Assembly: GCA_040005635.1 (NCBI GenBank)
Contig: JBDTYM010000003.1
Location: forward strand, 32,033 to 96,032
DNA length: 64,000 bases
Source: Dokdonella_A sp040005635
Lineage (GTDB): Bacteria; Pseudomonadota; Gammaproteobacteria; Xanthomonadales; Rhodanobacteraceae
Direction: 5' to 3'
Of the stretch, positions 8,683 to 17,705 are shown in pieces. The position numbers and the translations under genes are program-made. The notes beneath the pieces are model-generated. The model was given only the letters and a program-made list of their open reading frames with translations. It was not told the origin of the DNA and made no database searches. Numbering within the stretch: the first letter of the stretch is position 1; every line of letters starts with the position of its first letter.

Positions 8683-9795
8683 ATGCATTCGGGTGGCCTG
8701 ACCATCGCGCAGCTGGTGCCTGCGCTGGACGCCGGCGGTGCCGAGCGTTCGGCGCTGGAGATCGGCCGCGCGCTCGTCGCTGCCGGTCATCGGTCGATCG
8801 TCGTCTCGTCGGGCGGGCGCATGGTCGAGCAGCTCGTGGCCGAGGGCAGTGAGCACGTGACGTTGCCGATCGGACGCAAGTCGCTGGCCAGCCTGCTGCT
8901 GGTGCCCAGGCTGCGCGCACTGTTCCGCCGCGAACGCGTCGACATCGTGCACGCACGTTCGCGCCTGCCGGCCTGGCTCGGCTGGCTCGCCTTGCGCGGC
9001 CGATCGACGCGGACGCATTTCGTGACGACGGCGCACGGACTCAACAGTCCGGGCTTCTACAGTGGCGTGATGGCGCGCGGCGAACGCGTGATCTGCGTAT
9101 CCAACACGGTACGCGACTATCTGCTGCACCACTATCCGCAAGCGGAACCGGCCAAGCTGGTGGTGATCCCGCGCGGCGTCGATCCGGAGGCGTTTCCGTA
9201 CGGCTACCAACCGGACAATTCCTGGCGCGAATGGTTCTTCGCCGAATTCCCGCAACTCGCCGGCGCGCCGCTGCTGACCCTGCCCGGTCGCGGCACGCGC
9301 CTGAAGGGGCATGCCGACGCGATCGAACTCGTGGCCGAGCTGAAGGCGCGCGGCATCGACACGCGCCTGCTGCTGCTCGGCGCGCGCCAGGTCGGCCGCG
9401 AAGCGTATATCGGCGAGCTCGAACAGCTTGCACTGGCGCGGGGCGTCGCCGACCGCATCGCGATCAGCGCCCAGCGCGACGATCCGCGCGATGTCTACGC
9501 CGCTTCAGCCCTGGTACTGCAACTGTCGAACAAACCCGAGTCGTTCGGCCGCACCGTGATCGAGGCGTTGTCGCTGTGTCGGCCGGTGCTCGGCTACGAT
9601 CACGGCGGGGTCGGTGAACTGCTGGCCGATCTGTATCCGGCGGGTCGCGTACCGCCGGGTGATCGAGAGCGTCTGACCGAACGCGCCGCCGAGCTGTTGC
9701 GCTACGCGCCCGCGATTGCACCGCTGCAACGCTATCGGCTGGCCGATATGCAAGCGGCGACACTGGCGCTGTACGCCGAACTCGCGCGCCGCTGA
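8683..9795 (+). CDS. glycosyltransferase family 4 protein
   Basis: 370-aa GT-B fold glycosyltransferase. The N-terminal acceptor domain begins with AQLVPALDAGGAERSALEIG, the typical GT4 opening with its glycine-rich loop. The C-terminal donor domain has PESFGRTVIEALSLCRPVLG, whose glutamates bind the nucleotide sugar. No signal peptide is seen; such enzymes act at the cytoplasmic face of the inner membrane on a lipid-linked glycan. Followed closely by an O-antigen ligase-like polytopic protein, it likely builds a cell-surface glycan or the lipopolysaccharide core. Donor and acceptor cannot be read from sequence. A GAGAG precedes the ATG by 4 nt. Confidence 0.92.
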   Translation: MHSGGLTIAQLVPALDAGGAERSALEIGRALVAAGHRSIVVSSGGRMVEQLVAEGSEHVTLPIGRKSLASLLLVPRLRALFRRERVDIVHARSRLPAWLGWLALRGRSTRTHFVTTAHGLNSPGFYSGVMARGERVICVSNTVRDYLLHHYPQAEPAKLVVIPRGVDPEAFPYGYQPDNSWREWFFAEFPQLAGAPLLTLPGRGTRLKGHADAIELVAELKARGIDTRLLLLGARQVGREAYIGELEQLALARGVADRIAISAQRDDPRDVYAASALVLQLSNKPESFGRTVIEALSLCRPVLGYDHGGVGELLADLYPAGRVPPGDRERLTERAAELLRYAPAIAPLQRYRLADMQAATLALYAELARR

Positions 9796-9863
9796 GTTCA
9801 ACCGCGCGGCGCGGACCCGTCGGCAACGCCTAGAATGCGCGTCTCGCATTCGCCGGAAGCTCC

Positions 9864-11096
9864 GTGACCTCGACGTTCGCAACGCGCGCCGCGATCTGGC
9901 CGGCGCTGATCGTACTCGCCACGCTCGTGCTGCTGCCGGTCGGACGCGCCGCCGAGGCGGCGATTGCCTTAGGCGGGATCATCGCCGTGATCCTGATCGC
10001 ACGCCGCCGGCTCGAAACACGTGCCGACGCGTACCGGCTCGCGCTGCTGCTGTTCGCATGCTACTGGCTGCCCGCGGTTTTTTCGGGCATCGCCGCGATC
10101 GAACCCGGCAAGACCTGGTCGACCGTCGCGACGACGCTGCGCTTCCTGCCGTTCGCACTATTCGCCGTGTGGGCCTTGCGCGATGCGCTGCTGTGGCCGG
10201 CGCTGACTTCAGCAATCGGCGCCGTCGTGCTGCTGTGGACGATCGATGCCTACGTGCAGATGACGACCGGGCACAGCCTTGGCGGTGCGGCCGAGGCGGA
10301 ACGCCTTTCCGGCATCTTCGGTGCCGGCAATCTGAAGCTCGGCCCCGTGCTGGCGACGCTGTCGCCGTTTGCGCTGCTGGCTGCTCGCGCGCGTTTCGGA
10401 CGCCGCGGACTCGCGCTCGCGGCCGTGCTGTTGATCGCGCCGATCCTGCTGTCCGGCTCGCGCGCGGCGTGGCTGTCGTATGCGCTGGTCTGTCTGCTGA
10501 TGGCCTGGCACGAGACGCGCAGCAAGCGGCGCTTCCTCGCCGTGGTGGTTGCACTCGGCATCGGGGTAGCGCTGATCGGCGCGCTCGCGTTGCACGATTC
10601 GGCGCGTTTCGGCGCGCGCATCGAACGCACCTTGCTGGCACTGCATGGCACCGAAGCCGCGGTCGATGAAGCCTCCGCGGGTCGCCTCAGCATCTGGCGT
10701 ACGGCGGCGGCGATGGCGTTCGCGCATCCGCTGACTGGCGTCGGCGTGCGCGGGTTCCGTTACGCCTATCCGCGCTACGCAGCTCCGGGCGATCGCTTCG
10801 TCGATACCGGCAGCGATATGGGCGCCTCGCATGCGCACCAGATCGTGCTCGAAGTGTTGAGTGAATCGGGTGTCGTCGGCCTCGCATTCTGGCTCGCCGG
10901 TCTCGGCGTTGCCGTGCGCGCGTGGTTGCGTGCGACGGCGGCGGCGCGCGCGCGCGCGCTGGCGCCGGCCCTCGCTCTCATTGCGATGTGTTTTCCGATC
11001 AATACCCATCTGGCGTTTTATTCGGCCTGGTGGGGATTGCTGTTCTGGTGGCTGCTCGCGTTGTACTGCGCCGCACTCGCTGCGCGCGACGACTAA
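9864..11096 (+). CDS. O-antigen ligase/polymerase family protein (Wzy_C)
   Basis: 410-aa integral membrane protein with about 10-12 hydrophobic segments and a large periplasmic loop typical of the WaaL/Wzy_C superfamily. The conserved loop is visible as GRLSIWRTAAAMAFAHPLTG followed by GVGVRGFRYAYP, and ASHAHQIVLEVLSESGVVGL contains the conserved His. Such proteins transfer or polymerise lipid-linked glycans in the periplasm. The GTG at 9864 is chosen because GGAAG lies 4 nt upstream; a TAGAAT -10-like hexamer lies at 9831-9836. The gene ends by overlapping, tail to tail, the stop codon of the convergent DUF3999 gene (4 nt shared). Ligase versus polymerase cannot be decided from sequence. Confidence 0.88.
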   Translation: MTSTFATRAAIWPALIVLATLVLLPVGRAAEAAIALGGIIAVILIARRRLETRADAYRLALLLFACYWLPAVFSGIAAIEPGKTWSTVATTLRFLPFALFAVWALRDALLWPALTSAIGAVVLLWTIDAYVQMTTGHSLGGAAEAERLSGIFGAGNLKLGPVLATLSPFALLAARARFGRRGLALAAVLLIAPILLSGSRAAWLSYALVCLLMAWHETRSKRRFLAVVVALGIGVALIGALALHDSARFGARIERTLLALHGTEAAVDEASAGRLSIWRTAAAMAFAHPLTGVGVRGFRYAYPRYAAPGDRFVDTGSDMGASHAHQIVLEVLSESGVVGLAFWLAGLGVAVRAWLRATAAARARALAPALALIAMCFPINTHLAFYSAWWGLLFWWLLALYCAALAARDD

Positions 11097-12481
11097 CGTT
11101 CGCGCGCAGCGCCGCGCAGCAGGCTGAGTGCGAAGCCGCCGACGAGGGCGGCGCCGGCAATCAACACGGCCCACAGGATCCAGCTTCGCCACGGCAGCGG
11201 CGGTGCCGGTGCGCGCAGCGCGGCGTCGCCGGCGCTGCGGTTTGCCGCGCCGAGTGTCGCCGGCGGAGGTTGCCAGTCGCGCCCTAGCTTTGCGCGCAAG
11301 CTGGCAAGTGCGGCGTCGACCGGATAGTCGGCGCGCCGCGCTTGCAGGCTGCCGACCGCCAGCACATAGGGACCGCTGCCTTCGGCGAGGAATACCAGCG
11401 CATCGGGCTGGTAGCCAATCGTCAGTTGAGGCGGCGCGGCCAGCGGCGTCAGCGATTCGATGCGCAGCTCGCGCACGCGGCTGCCGCTGCGCAGATCGAG
11501 CGCGTCGTTTTGCAGGCGCTCGTCGCCTTGCAGCAAGCGGAATGCCGTGACGCGCGCAAGTTCGCGCCAGTCGTTTGGCGCACTCGCATCCTTTCGTGTG
11601 GACAGGATCAGCGGCGCCAGCGTGTTGTCGCCAGCGAGTTCGATGCGCGCGCGGTCCGCCGGTAACGCAGCCGGCAGTCGATAGTCGAACCGCGCGCCGC
11701 CGCCGGGTGCTGCGCCGACCGCGGAAGTCTCGGCGCGCAGCCACGCGCGCGCGGGCGCCGCGCTGCTGCGTTCGGTCGCGCGCGCATGCGCGCCAAGGCC
11801 GTCCAACGCCGCGCCGTCGTCGAGACGATGCAAGCGGAAATACTTCGCGCGCACGCCACCCAGCGTCAGTTCGCGCCGCTCGAGTCGCGCACCGTCCTGT
11901 TCGAGTGCGAGCACGGTCGCACTGCCGAGGCTGCGCCAGCTCTGCAGATCGTCGCTGGCTTCGATCGAGAAACGTGCAACGACGCCGGACGTCGGCGTCG
12001 TCCAGTCGAGCTGGATACGATCGATTGCATGGTCGATGCCGCTGGCGTCGAGCAGCCAGTCGCGCGTCCGTGCAGGCGTCGGCGTTGCCGCCTGCTCGCC
12101 GGCATCGATGCGACGCAGACGACCGCTGGCGTCACGGTCGATGACCAGACGCAGGTCGCCGCTGGCCGCCGCGGCCGTCGTCGGCGGCAGCGCGAGTACC
12201 GGCATCGCGCTGTCGAGTTCCTGTGTCGTCGACGTCGCAGCCGTAGCAACGCGCGCAAGCGGCACCGGTTGTCCGGCCGCATTGAAGACTTCGATGTCGC
12301 GCAACGCATCGTCCTGCACCCAGGCGTACACCTCGGGCGTTAACTCGACACGCCACGCACTGCTCGGACCCGCCGCGTCCGTCACGATCGGAAAGGTGTA
12401 GGCGTAGTCGGCCGGGGTCGCCGCCGCTGCCATGTGCAGCGCCCCGACCATGAAAACAATGCCGAAAGCGCGACGTCTCAT
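11093..12481 (-). CDS. DUF3999 domain-containing protein
   Basis: 462-aa exported protein of the uncharacterised DUF3999 family. An N-terminal signal peptide ends near HMAAAA at about residue 21. A long beta-rich periplasmic part with repeated discoidin-like phrases follows (FSIEASDDLQSWRSLG, YFRLHRLDDG). A single C-terminal transmembrane helix at about residues 430-452 precedes a basic tail. Its ATG overlaps the TGA of the upstream DUF2339 gene as ATGA, so the two are translationally coupled. The pairing is common in gammaproteobacteria and suggests a membrane complex; no biochemical role is known to me. A much longer open frame continues upstream but lies antisense to, or out of frame with, DUF2339 coding sequence and is not real. 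Confidence 0.9.
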   Translation of the reverse strand: MRRRAFGIVFMVGALHMAAAATPADYAYTFPIVTDAAGPSSAWRVELTPEVYAWVQDDALRDIEVFNAAGQPVPLARVATAATSTTQELDSAMPVLALPPTTAAAASGDLRLVIDRDASGRLRRIDAGEQAATPTPARTRDWLLDASGIDHAIDRIQLDWTTPTSGVVARFSIEASDDLQSWRSLGSATVLALEQDGARLERRELTLGGVRAKYFRLHRLDDGAALDGLGAHARATERSSAAPARAWLRAETSAVGAAPGGGARFDYRLPAALPADRARIELAGDNTLAPLILSTRKDASAPNDWRELARVTAFRLLQGDERLQNDALDLRSGSRVRELRIESLTPLAAPPQLTIGYQPDALVFLAEGSGPYVLAVGSLQARRADYPVDAALASLRAKLGRDWQPPPATLGAANRSAGDAALRAPAPPLPWRSWILWAVLIAGAALVGGFALSLLRGAARER

Positions 12482-15228
12482 GCGGGTTCTCCCTGTGTGC
12501 TCATGCGCGGTGGTGCCGGTGCGAGGTAGCCGATCACCGTGCAGAGCAGACCGTAAGCGATGAACGAGGCGATGCCGAACAGGTTGCCGAGGTGTGCGCG
12601 GTCGACCAGCAGCAGCTTCGCCAGCACGACGCCCATCAGCGCGGCGCCGGCGAGCCACAACATGCGCTGACCGCGGCGCGAGCCGATGACCCAGCCGAGT
12701 ACGCCGAGCAGACTCCAGACGACGGTCAGCGACGTCTGCGCGAGATTGGAATCCCACATCGACTCGTTCCACGGCGCGCCGCCGAGCTGGTGGGCCGCAC
12801 GCAAGGTCGCCGCCGTGACGAAGGCGAAACCAGCCACAGCGAGCAGGACCGGTCGCTGTTTCGCCAGATCGGAGCCGGCATCGCAATCGACCAGCCAGCG
12901 CGCGAAGCAGGCCAGCACGCCGATCTGTGCGAGCTCGACCGGATTGAGCAGCGGGAGGAACGGCAGCGGCGCGCTGGTGCCGGAGTGGAACAGCAGCGAG
13001 ACGAATGCCAGCATTGCCAGCAGTGCCTGCGAGGCGAGCAGCAGACCGCGGTACGCGGCGAACCGCGTCGCCATCGGTGGCGCAATCCATTGCGGGCGCA
13101 GCAGTGCGAGCGCCCACGCGAGCAGCAGCGGAAGTAGGGTCAACGCATCGATCCAGGCGACCGTCAGATTCGCATCGCCAGCGGTCTGACGCAGCGCCAG
13201 CATCAAGGCGAGCGTCCACGTCCATAACCAGCCCAGGTGCGCGACACGCGGCGCCGGGTCCGTCTCTTCGCGCAGCACATGCAGCGCGAAGAAGCCGCCG
13301 AGTGCGTAAAACGCGAGCGCTCCGGCTGCGATCGGCGACAGCGGTCGCACATCGTTGATCGCGAACACCAGAATCAGCAGGCTCGCCACTGCCACCGCCA
13401 GCGCGGCCGTCCAGGCCAACGCGCTGCGGCGCAGGCGCAACTGCGCGACGGCGGCAAGTGCCGCCGACAGCGCGATCAAGCCGAGCACGGCTGGAGCGCG
13501 TCGATCCGCGGCAACGAAGCGATCGATCTCGCGCAGGCCTGCACCCAGCCACCAGACGAGTCCCCACAGATACAGCGGCAGCATCAGCGGCGTAGGCGCG
13601 CTCACGCGCAGAAACAGCCAGGCGCTGACAAAGGCCGCCGCGGCGATCAGCACGGCGCTGATGAAGCCGCCATTCGCGATCGCCACGCTGTCGGTGCTGA
13701 CACTGTTGTCGCTCAGCGCGATCAGGAAGGCGCCCGCCGCCAGAGCCTGCAACACCAGTCCACCGAGCCGCGGCAGCCATTGCTGCTGGCGCAAGCCGAG
13801 CCAGATCAGCGCGGCCCCTTCGAGCGCAAACGTGCAAGCGGTGGAACGTGCACTCAGGGCGAGCGGCACCGCCAGCGTTGCGAAGCCGACCGCGAGCACC
13901 GCGAAAGCCTCGCCGAGCACGCGCAGACGTGCGCGTGAAAGCAGCGGCCAGCCGAGCACTGCATAGACTGCCGCTGCGGCGAGTGCCGAGTAGGCGAGCG
14001 GCAGGCGCTCGCCTTCGAGCAGGGCCGCCTGCAAGGCGAACGCGACGAGGGGATTGCCGAACACGAGCGTGCCGTCGACCAGGTCTCGTCGTTGCGGTTC
14101 GCGCTGGCGCGCGTACAGAATCGGGATCGCCAGATACAGCGCGAAGTAGATCAGCAGGAACGGCTCGGTGCTGGCGAACAAGGCATGCTCGTACTTGAGC
14201 ACACCCCAAGTCGTGGCAATGGCATAGGTGAAGAAGAAGCCGAGCAGGTTCAATGCGCGCCAGGGTTTGACCCAGGCGATTGCGAAGATCGCGAGATTGA
14301 GCAGCGCGTAGTAAGCGAACAGCACTACGTGATTGCCGCTGCCGGTCGAGATCAGGATCGGCGCGGCGAAACCGGCAACGATGCCGAGCACGGCCAGTGC
14401 AAGCGCGTCCTGCAGCACGGCGAGCACGCCTGCACCGGCGACGAGCACCAGCATCAGCGCGAAGGCGGCGCCGGCCGGTAGCAGGGTATACAGGCGGAAC
14501 GCTGCGAACACCGTCATCAGCAGCACGCCGATCGCGCCGCCCTGCAGACTCAAGGCGAAACTGCGCTTGTGCAGCCGCTCGCGCCAACCGAACGCAAGTG
14601 CCGCTATTGCAGCGATGGCGATGCCGGCGAGGCGAAACTCGACTGGCAGGCGCAGCCAGCCTTGGTCCGAGGCATATTTCAACAACGAGCCAACCCCGGC
14701 GAACAGCACCAACATGCCGACTTTGACCGGCACATTGCCCTCGCTGAACCAACGTTTCACCCAACCGAGCAGGCGCGTGACCGGGTCCGCTGCAGCCAGC
14801 CCTTGCGCTGCCGTTGCGCGTGGCGATGGCCGCCTCGGCGGCGGCGGGATCGGCGGCGGCGGGATCGGCGGCGGTGCGAATGTGGCGGGTTCGAGCGCGC
14901 CGGCAGCATCGTCAGCTTGAACGTTTGCCGTAACGCCTTCCGCTGCGATTGCCGAGGCCTGCATCGCGGGTAGGCGCGTTTGCGCTGCCGACGCAGGCGC
15001 GGGTCTCGCGCTGCCGGCCGCAGCGGGTGGCGCGCGCTGCGCACGCGCGAGTTCTTCGAGTTTGTTGTGCAGCGTTGCGACATGCGCGTTCAGCGTGCGC
15101 AGCCGGACCAACACGAGGCCGATCGCCATGCCGCCAAAGAAGCCGAGCGCTGCGGTGCCGTCATTGCCGACGGTGCCTCCGATTGCAAGCCCTACGATGC
15201 AACTGACGACGACGATCAGAAAAGCCAT
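12478..15228 (-). CDS. DUF2339 domain-containing polytopic membrane protein
   Basis: 916-aa integral membrane protein of the DUF2339 family. It opens with a hydrophobic helix (MAFLIVVVSCIVGLAIGG), a short coiled-coil-like segment, an Ala/Pro-rich linker with a poly-proline tract (PPPIPPPPIPPPP), and the family block VTRLLGWVKRWFSEGNVPVK followed by GMLVLFAGVGSLLKYASDQG. Twenty or more transmembrane helices then run to the C terminus. ATG 15228 has a GGGGGAAC just upstream and gives the family N terminus; a longer open frame upstream runs antisense to the acyltransferase region and is rejected. It is translationally coupled (ATGA) to DUF3999. The function is unknown; an envelope or transport role is inference. 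Confidence 0.9.
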   Translation of the reverse strand: MAFLIVVVSCIVGLAIGGTVGNDGTAALGFFGGMAIGLVLVRLRTLNAHVATLHNKLEELARAQRAPPAAAGSARPAPASAAQTRLPAMQASAIAAEGVTANVQADDAAGALEPATFAPPPIPPPPIPPPPRRPSPRATAAQGLAAADPVTRLLGWVKRWFSEGNVPVKVGMLVLFAGVGSLLKYASDQGWLRLPVEFRLAGIAIAAIAALAFGWRERLHKRSFALSLQGGAIGVLLMTVFAAFRLYTLLPAGAAFALMLVLVAGAGVLAVLQDALALAVLGIVAGFAAPILISTGSGNHVVLFAYYALLNLAIFAIAWVKPWRALNLLGFFFTYAIATTWGVLKYEHALFASTEPFLLIYFALYLAIPILYARQREPQRRDLVDGTLVFGNPLVAFALQAALLEGERLPLAYSALAAAAVYAVLGWPLLSRARLRVLGEAFAVLAVGFATLAVPLALSARSTACTFALEGAALIWLGLRQQQWLPRLGGLVLQALAAGAFLIALSDNSVSTDSVAIANGGFISAVLIAAAAFVSAWLFLRVSAPTPLMLPLYLWGLVWWLGAGLREIDRFVAADRRAPAVLGLIALSAALAAVAQLRLRRSALAWTAALAVAVASLLILVFAINDVRPLSPIAAGALAFYALGGFFALHVLREETDPAPRVAHLGWLWTWTLALMLALRQTAGDANLTVAWIDALTLLPLLLAWALALLRPQWIAPPMATRFAAYRGLLLASQALLAMLAFVSLLFHSGTSAPLPFLPLLNPVELAQIGVLACFARWLVDCDAGSDLAKQRPVLLAVAGFAFVTAATLRAAHQLGGAPWNESMWDSNLAQTSLTVVWSLLGVLGWVIGSRRGQRMLWLAGAALMGVVLAKLLLVDRAHLGNLFGIASFIAYGLLCTVIGYLAPAPPRMSTQGEPA
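14836..14876. repeat. 15-bp tandem minisatellite coding a poly-proline linker
   Basis: The 15-mer CGGCGGCGGCGGGAT is repeated about 2.7 times head to tail inside the DUF2339 gene. On the coding strand it specifies the PPPIP-type linker between the N-terminal helix and the main membrane domain. Being a multiple of three, copy-number change would alter linker length without a frameshift. Confidence 0.85.
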
Positions 15229-15263
15229 GCGTTCCCCCGAGTGCGCGAATCGAAGCGCCGTCG

Positions 15264-16190
15264 TCAATAGACGTCCGCTGCCCCCGGCGGTCTCGTCTTG
15301 AAGCGCTTGTGCATCCAAAGGTACTGCGTCGGCGCCTCGCGCACCATGCGTTCGATGCAGGTGTTGACGCGCGCGGTATCGGCGACGACGTCGCTGGTCG
15401 GGAAATCCGTCAGCGGCGCTTCGAGCCGGATCGCGTAGCCGCCGCCGTCGAGACGCCGATGGAAGAACGGGATCACGCATGCGCCGGACAGGCGCGCGAG
15501 GTGATGCGTCGCCGTGATGGTCGAGGCCGGCACGCCGAAGAACGGTGCGAAGACGGCGTCCTTGCCGCGCATGTCCTGGTCCGGTGCGTACCAGATCGTG
15601 TTGCCGGCTTTCAGGTAGCGCACGCTCTGGCGCAGTTCGTCCTTGCTGTACATCGCGTCGGCGTAGCGCAGGCGCGCGCGCTTGATCGCCCATTCGAATG
15701 CGTCGTCGTCGTGTTCGCGATACATGCCGCCGATGCGGATGCGCTGCGAGACCAGGCGCGCGCACAGCTCCAGATGTGAAAAATGCGCACCGACCAGCAG
15801 CACGCCGCTTCCGGATTTCAACGCCGCATCGAGATGTTCGAGGCCTTCGAAGGCGAGCGGGATGCGCGCGAGCGCGCGCGGCGAGCCCATCCAGGCGAGC
15901 GCGAATTCGATCAGCATGACGCCGCCGTCGACGAGGTTCTCCTCGAGCATCGCGTCGCGTTCATGCTCGCTGAGTTCGGGAAAGCACAGTGCCAGATTGC
16001 GCGCAGCGACATGGCGGCGTTCGCGCAGCAGCCGCGCCGACAAACGGCCGAGTCCGCGACCAATGCGCAGCAGCAGCGGGTAGGGCACACGCGCGGTCAG
16101 CCAGATGAATCCGAGGCCGATCCAGGCGGCCCAGTGGCGCGGAGCGAGCAGGGTGGATCGAAACGGCGGGGCGGCTTGTGGCATCGGCAT
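15264..16190 (-). CDS. lipid A biosynthesis acyltransferase family protein (LpxL/LpxM-like)
   Basis: 308-aa inner-membrane acyltransferase that adds a secondary acyl chain to Kdo-lipid A or a similar lipid. A hydrophobic N-terminal segment (WAAWIGLGFIWLTA) anchors it. The catalytic HX4E motif is in GAHFSHLELC, and the family sequences YREHDDDAFEWAIKRAR, APDQDMRGKDAVFAPFFGVPA and the C-terminal QYLWMHKRFKTRP are intact. It is divergent from waaA, which supplies the Kdo acceptor, supporting a lipid A role. Whether it is LpxL, LpxM or LpxP type cannot be told. Start 16190 or 16184: a TACAAT -10 hexamer ends 1 nt before the first ATG and 7 nt before the second, so the real start may be a leaderless ATG at 16184. 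Confidence 0.9.
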   Translation of the reverse strand: MPMPQAAPPFRSTLLAPRHWAAWIGLGFIWLTARVPYPLLLRIGRGLGRLSARLLRERRHVAARNLALCFPELSEHERDAMLEENLVDGGVMLIEFALAWMGSPRALARIPLAFEGLEHLDAALKSGSGVLLVGAHFSHLELCARLVSQRIRIGGMYREHDDDAFEWAIKRARLRYADAMYSKDELRQSVRYLKAGNTIWYAPDQDMRGKDAVFAPFFGVPASTITATHHLARLSGACVIPFFHRRLDGGGYAIRLEAPLTDFPTSDVVADTARVNTCIERMVREAPTQYLWMHKRFKTRPPGAADVY

Positions 16191-16191
16191 G

Positions 16192-16197
16192 ATTGTA
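16192..16197 (-). promoter_or_regulatory. -10 element (TACAAT) for the lipid A acyltransferase gene
   Basis: Minus-strand TACAAT, one mismatch from consensus. Its spacing predicts transcription starting at or next to the ATG at 16184, so the mRNA would be leaderless or nearly so. No Shine-Dalgarno is visible. Confidence 0.5.
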
Positions 16198-16271
16198 GAG
16201 GCAGCGGGGTGTGGTGGCAGCCGCGCCAGTGGCCGCCGCCGACCACGAGGGGCTGCGGACGATGGCATCGC

Positions 16272-16277
16272 TATACT
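16272..16277 (+). promoter_or_regulatory. -10 element (TATACT) upstream of waaA
   Basis: TATACT, one mismatch from consensus, lies 27 nt before the waaA GTG and predicts a leader of about 21 nt. No convincing -35 hexamer is seen. Confidence 0.45.
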
Positions 16278-16304
16278 GCGGCGCCTTCATCGTCGACTAC
16301 AGCC

Positions 16305-17615
16305 GTGTTCCAGCGCTTCATCTACACCCTGACGCTGTATCTGCTGACGCCCTTCGTCGTCTACCGACTGGCTGCGCGCGGCTTCAAGTATCACGGCTAC
16401 TTCGCACGCTGGCGCGAAAGGTTCGGCTTCTTCGCCGACCCGGGCATCCGCGACAGCATCTGGGTGCACGCGGTCTCGCTCGGCGAAGTCAATGCGGCGG
16501 TGCCGCTGATCGAGGCACTGATGCGCCGCTACGGCGATTCGCAGTTCGTCATCACGACTGTCACGCCGACCGGTTCGGACCGCGTGCTGCAGCTCTTCGG
16601 CGAGCGCGTGTTCCACGTCTACCTGCCGTACGACCTGACGACCGCGGTGCGGCGCTTCCTCGATCGGGTGCGGCCGCGCCTCGCCGTGATCATGGAAACC
16701 GAGATCTGGCCGAACCTGTTCATGACCTGCGCCGAGCGTGGCATTTCGATCGTCGTCGCTAATGCGCGGCTGTCGGAGAAATCCCTGCGCGGCTACTGGC
16801 CGATCCAGCCGCTGGTGCGGCGTGCGATTCGTTGCGCCAGTTTCGTCGCCGCGCAATCAGTGTCCGATGAAGATCGCCTGCGCCTGCTCGGTGCGGCGGA
16901 ACCGAAACTGGCGGTCGTTGGCAATCTGAAATTCGACATGCAGGTGCCCGATGACGTGCGCGAGCATGGCGTCGCGTTCCGCATCGCCGCCGGCGGAGCG
17001 CGGCCGGTGTGGATCGCAGCGAGCACGCACGAAGGCGAGGAGATGGTCGTGCTGAAGGCCCACGCCGCGGTGTTGCGGCGTTTTCCTGACGCGCTGCTGC
17101 TGATCGCGCCGCGCCATCCCGAGCGCTTCAAGCCAATCGCGGCGGCGTGTCGAGCGTACGGCTTTCGCACTGCCACGCGCAGCGAGGAGGGCGGCGCCGA
17201 CCCGACTTGCCAATGCTTCGTGATCGACTCGATGGGCGAACTGCTCGCGTTCTATGCGGCGGCCGATGTGGCGTTTGTCGGCGGCAGCCTGGTCCCGGTC
17301 GGCGGTCACAACCTGCTCGAACCGGCCGCGCTGGCGCGACCGGTCATCGTCGGACCGCAGACATTCAATTTCGCCGAAGTCACCGAGGATCTCGTCGCGG
17401 CCGGCGCGGCGCTGCGCATCGCCGACGCCGACGCGCTCGGCCCGGCCGTGGTGCGACTGCTCTCGCGCGAGGTCGAGCGGCGCAGCATGGGCGACGCGGC
17501 GCATGCGGTGATGGAGCGCGAGCGCGGTGCGGTCGCGCGCACGATGTCGATCGTCGAGCAGGTGCTGGCCGGCGTACCGGTGACGGCGGAAGTCGCCGTG
17601 CGGACGACTGTCTGA
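16305..17615 (+). CDS. waaA: 3-deoxy-D-manno-octulosonic acid (Kdo) transferase
   Basis: 436-aa GT30 glycosyltransferase that transfers Kdo from CMP-Kdo to the lipid A precursor at the cytoplasmic face of the inner membrane. A single N-terminal hydrophobic helix (FIYTLTLYLLTPFVVY) is the membrane anchor. WVHAVSLGEVNAA carries the catalytic glutamate region, METEIWPNLF follows, and GGSLVPVGGHNLLEPAALAR is the C-terminal donor-binding block. The GTG at 16305 is chosen because the anchor begins there and a TATACT box lies at the right distance; the frame is open much further upstream, but that stretch is antisense to the acyltransferase. No strong Shine-Dalgarno is seen. A bidirectional terminator separates it from convergent tolC. 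Confidence 0.95.
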   Translation: MFQRFIYTLTLYLLTPFVVYRLAARGFKYHGYFARWRERFGFFADPGIRDSIWVHAVSLGEVNAAVPLIEALMRRYGDSQFVITTVTPTGSDRVLQLFGERVFHVYLPYDLTTAVRRFLDRVRPRLAVIMETEIWPNLFMTCAERGISIVVANARLSEKSLRGYWPIQPLVRRAIRCASFVAAQSVSDEDRLRLLGAAEPKLAVVGNLKFDMQVPDDVREHGVAFRIAAGGARPVWIAASTHEGEEMVVLKAHAAVLRRFPDALLLIAPRHPERFKPIAAACRAYGFRTATRSEEGGADPTCQCFVIDSMGELLAFYAAADVAFVGGSLVPVGGHNLLEPAALARPVIVGPQTFNFAEVTEDLVAAGAALRIADADALGPAVVRLLSREVERRSMGDAAHAVMERERGAVARTMSIVEQVLAGVPVTAEVAVRTTV

Positions 17616-17654
17616 CTGACAGCGGCGCTGTCGAAGCAACGACACCCGCAAAAA

Positions 17655-17681
17655 AAAGGCGGCCCGCAGGCCGCCTTTTCT
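17655..17681. terminator. bidirectional terminator between waaA and tolC
   Basis: Stem AAGGCGGCC / GGCCGCCTT with loop CGCA, flanked by a run of As on the left and TTTTC on the right. It can act as an intrinsic terminator on both strands of this convergent pair. Confidence 0.88.
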
Positions 17682-17705
17682 TCCACAAAGCGCCGCTGCT
17701 GCGAT

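Noticed and set aside
10944..10957. (GC)7 run that could form Z-DNA
   Set aside because: It lies in frame inside the O-antigen ligase-like gene as Ala/Arg codons; in a window this GC-rich such a run needs no special explanation.
12482..14764. Minus-strand open frame extending far upstream of DUF3999
   Set aside because: It lies in another frame of the DUF2339 gene, is Arg/Ala-rich without domains, and DUF3999 has its own ribosome-coupled ATG and signal peptide at 12481.
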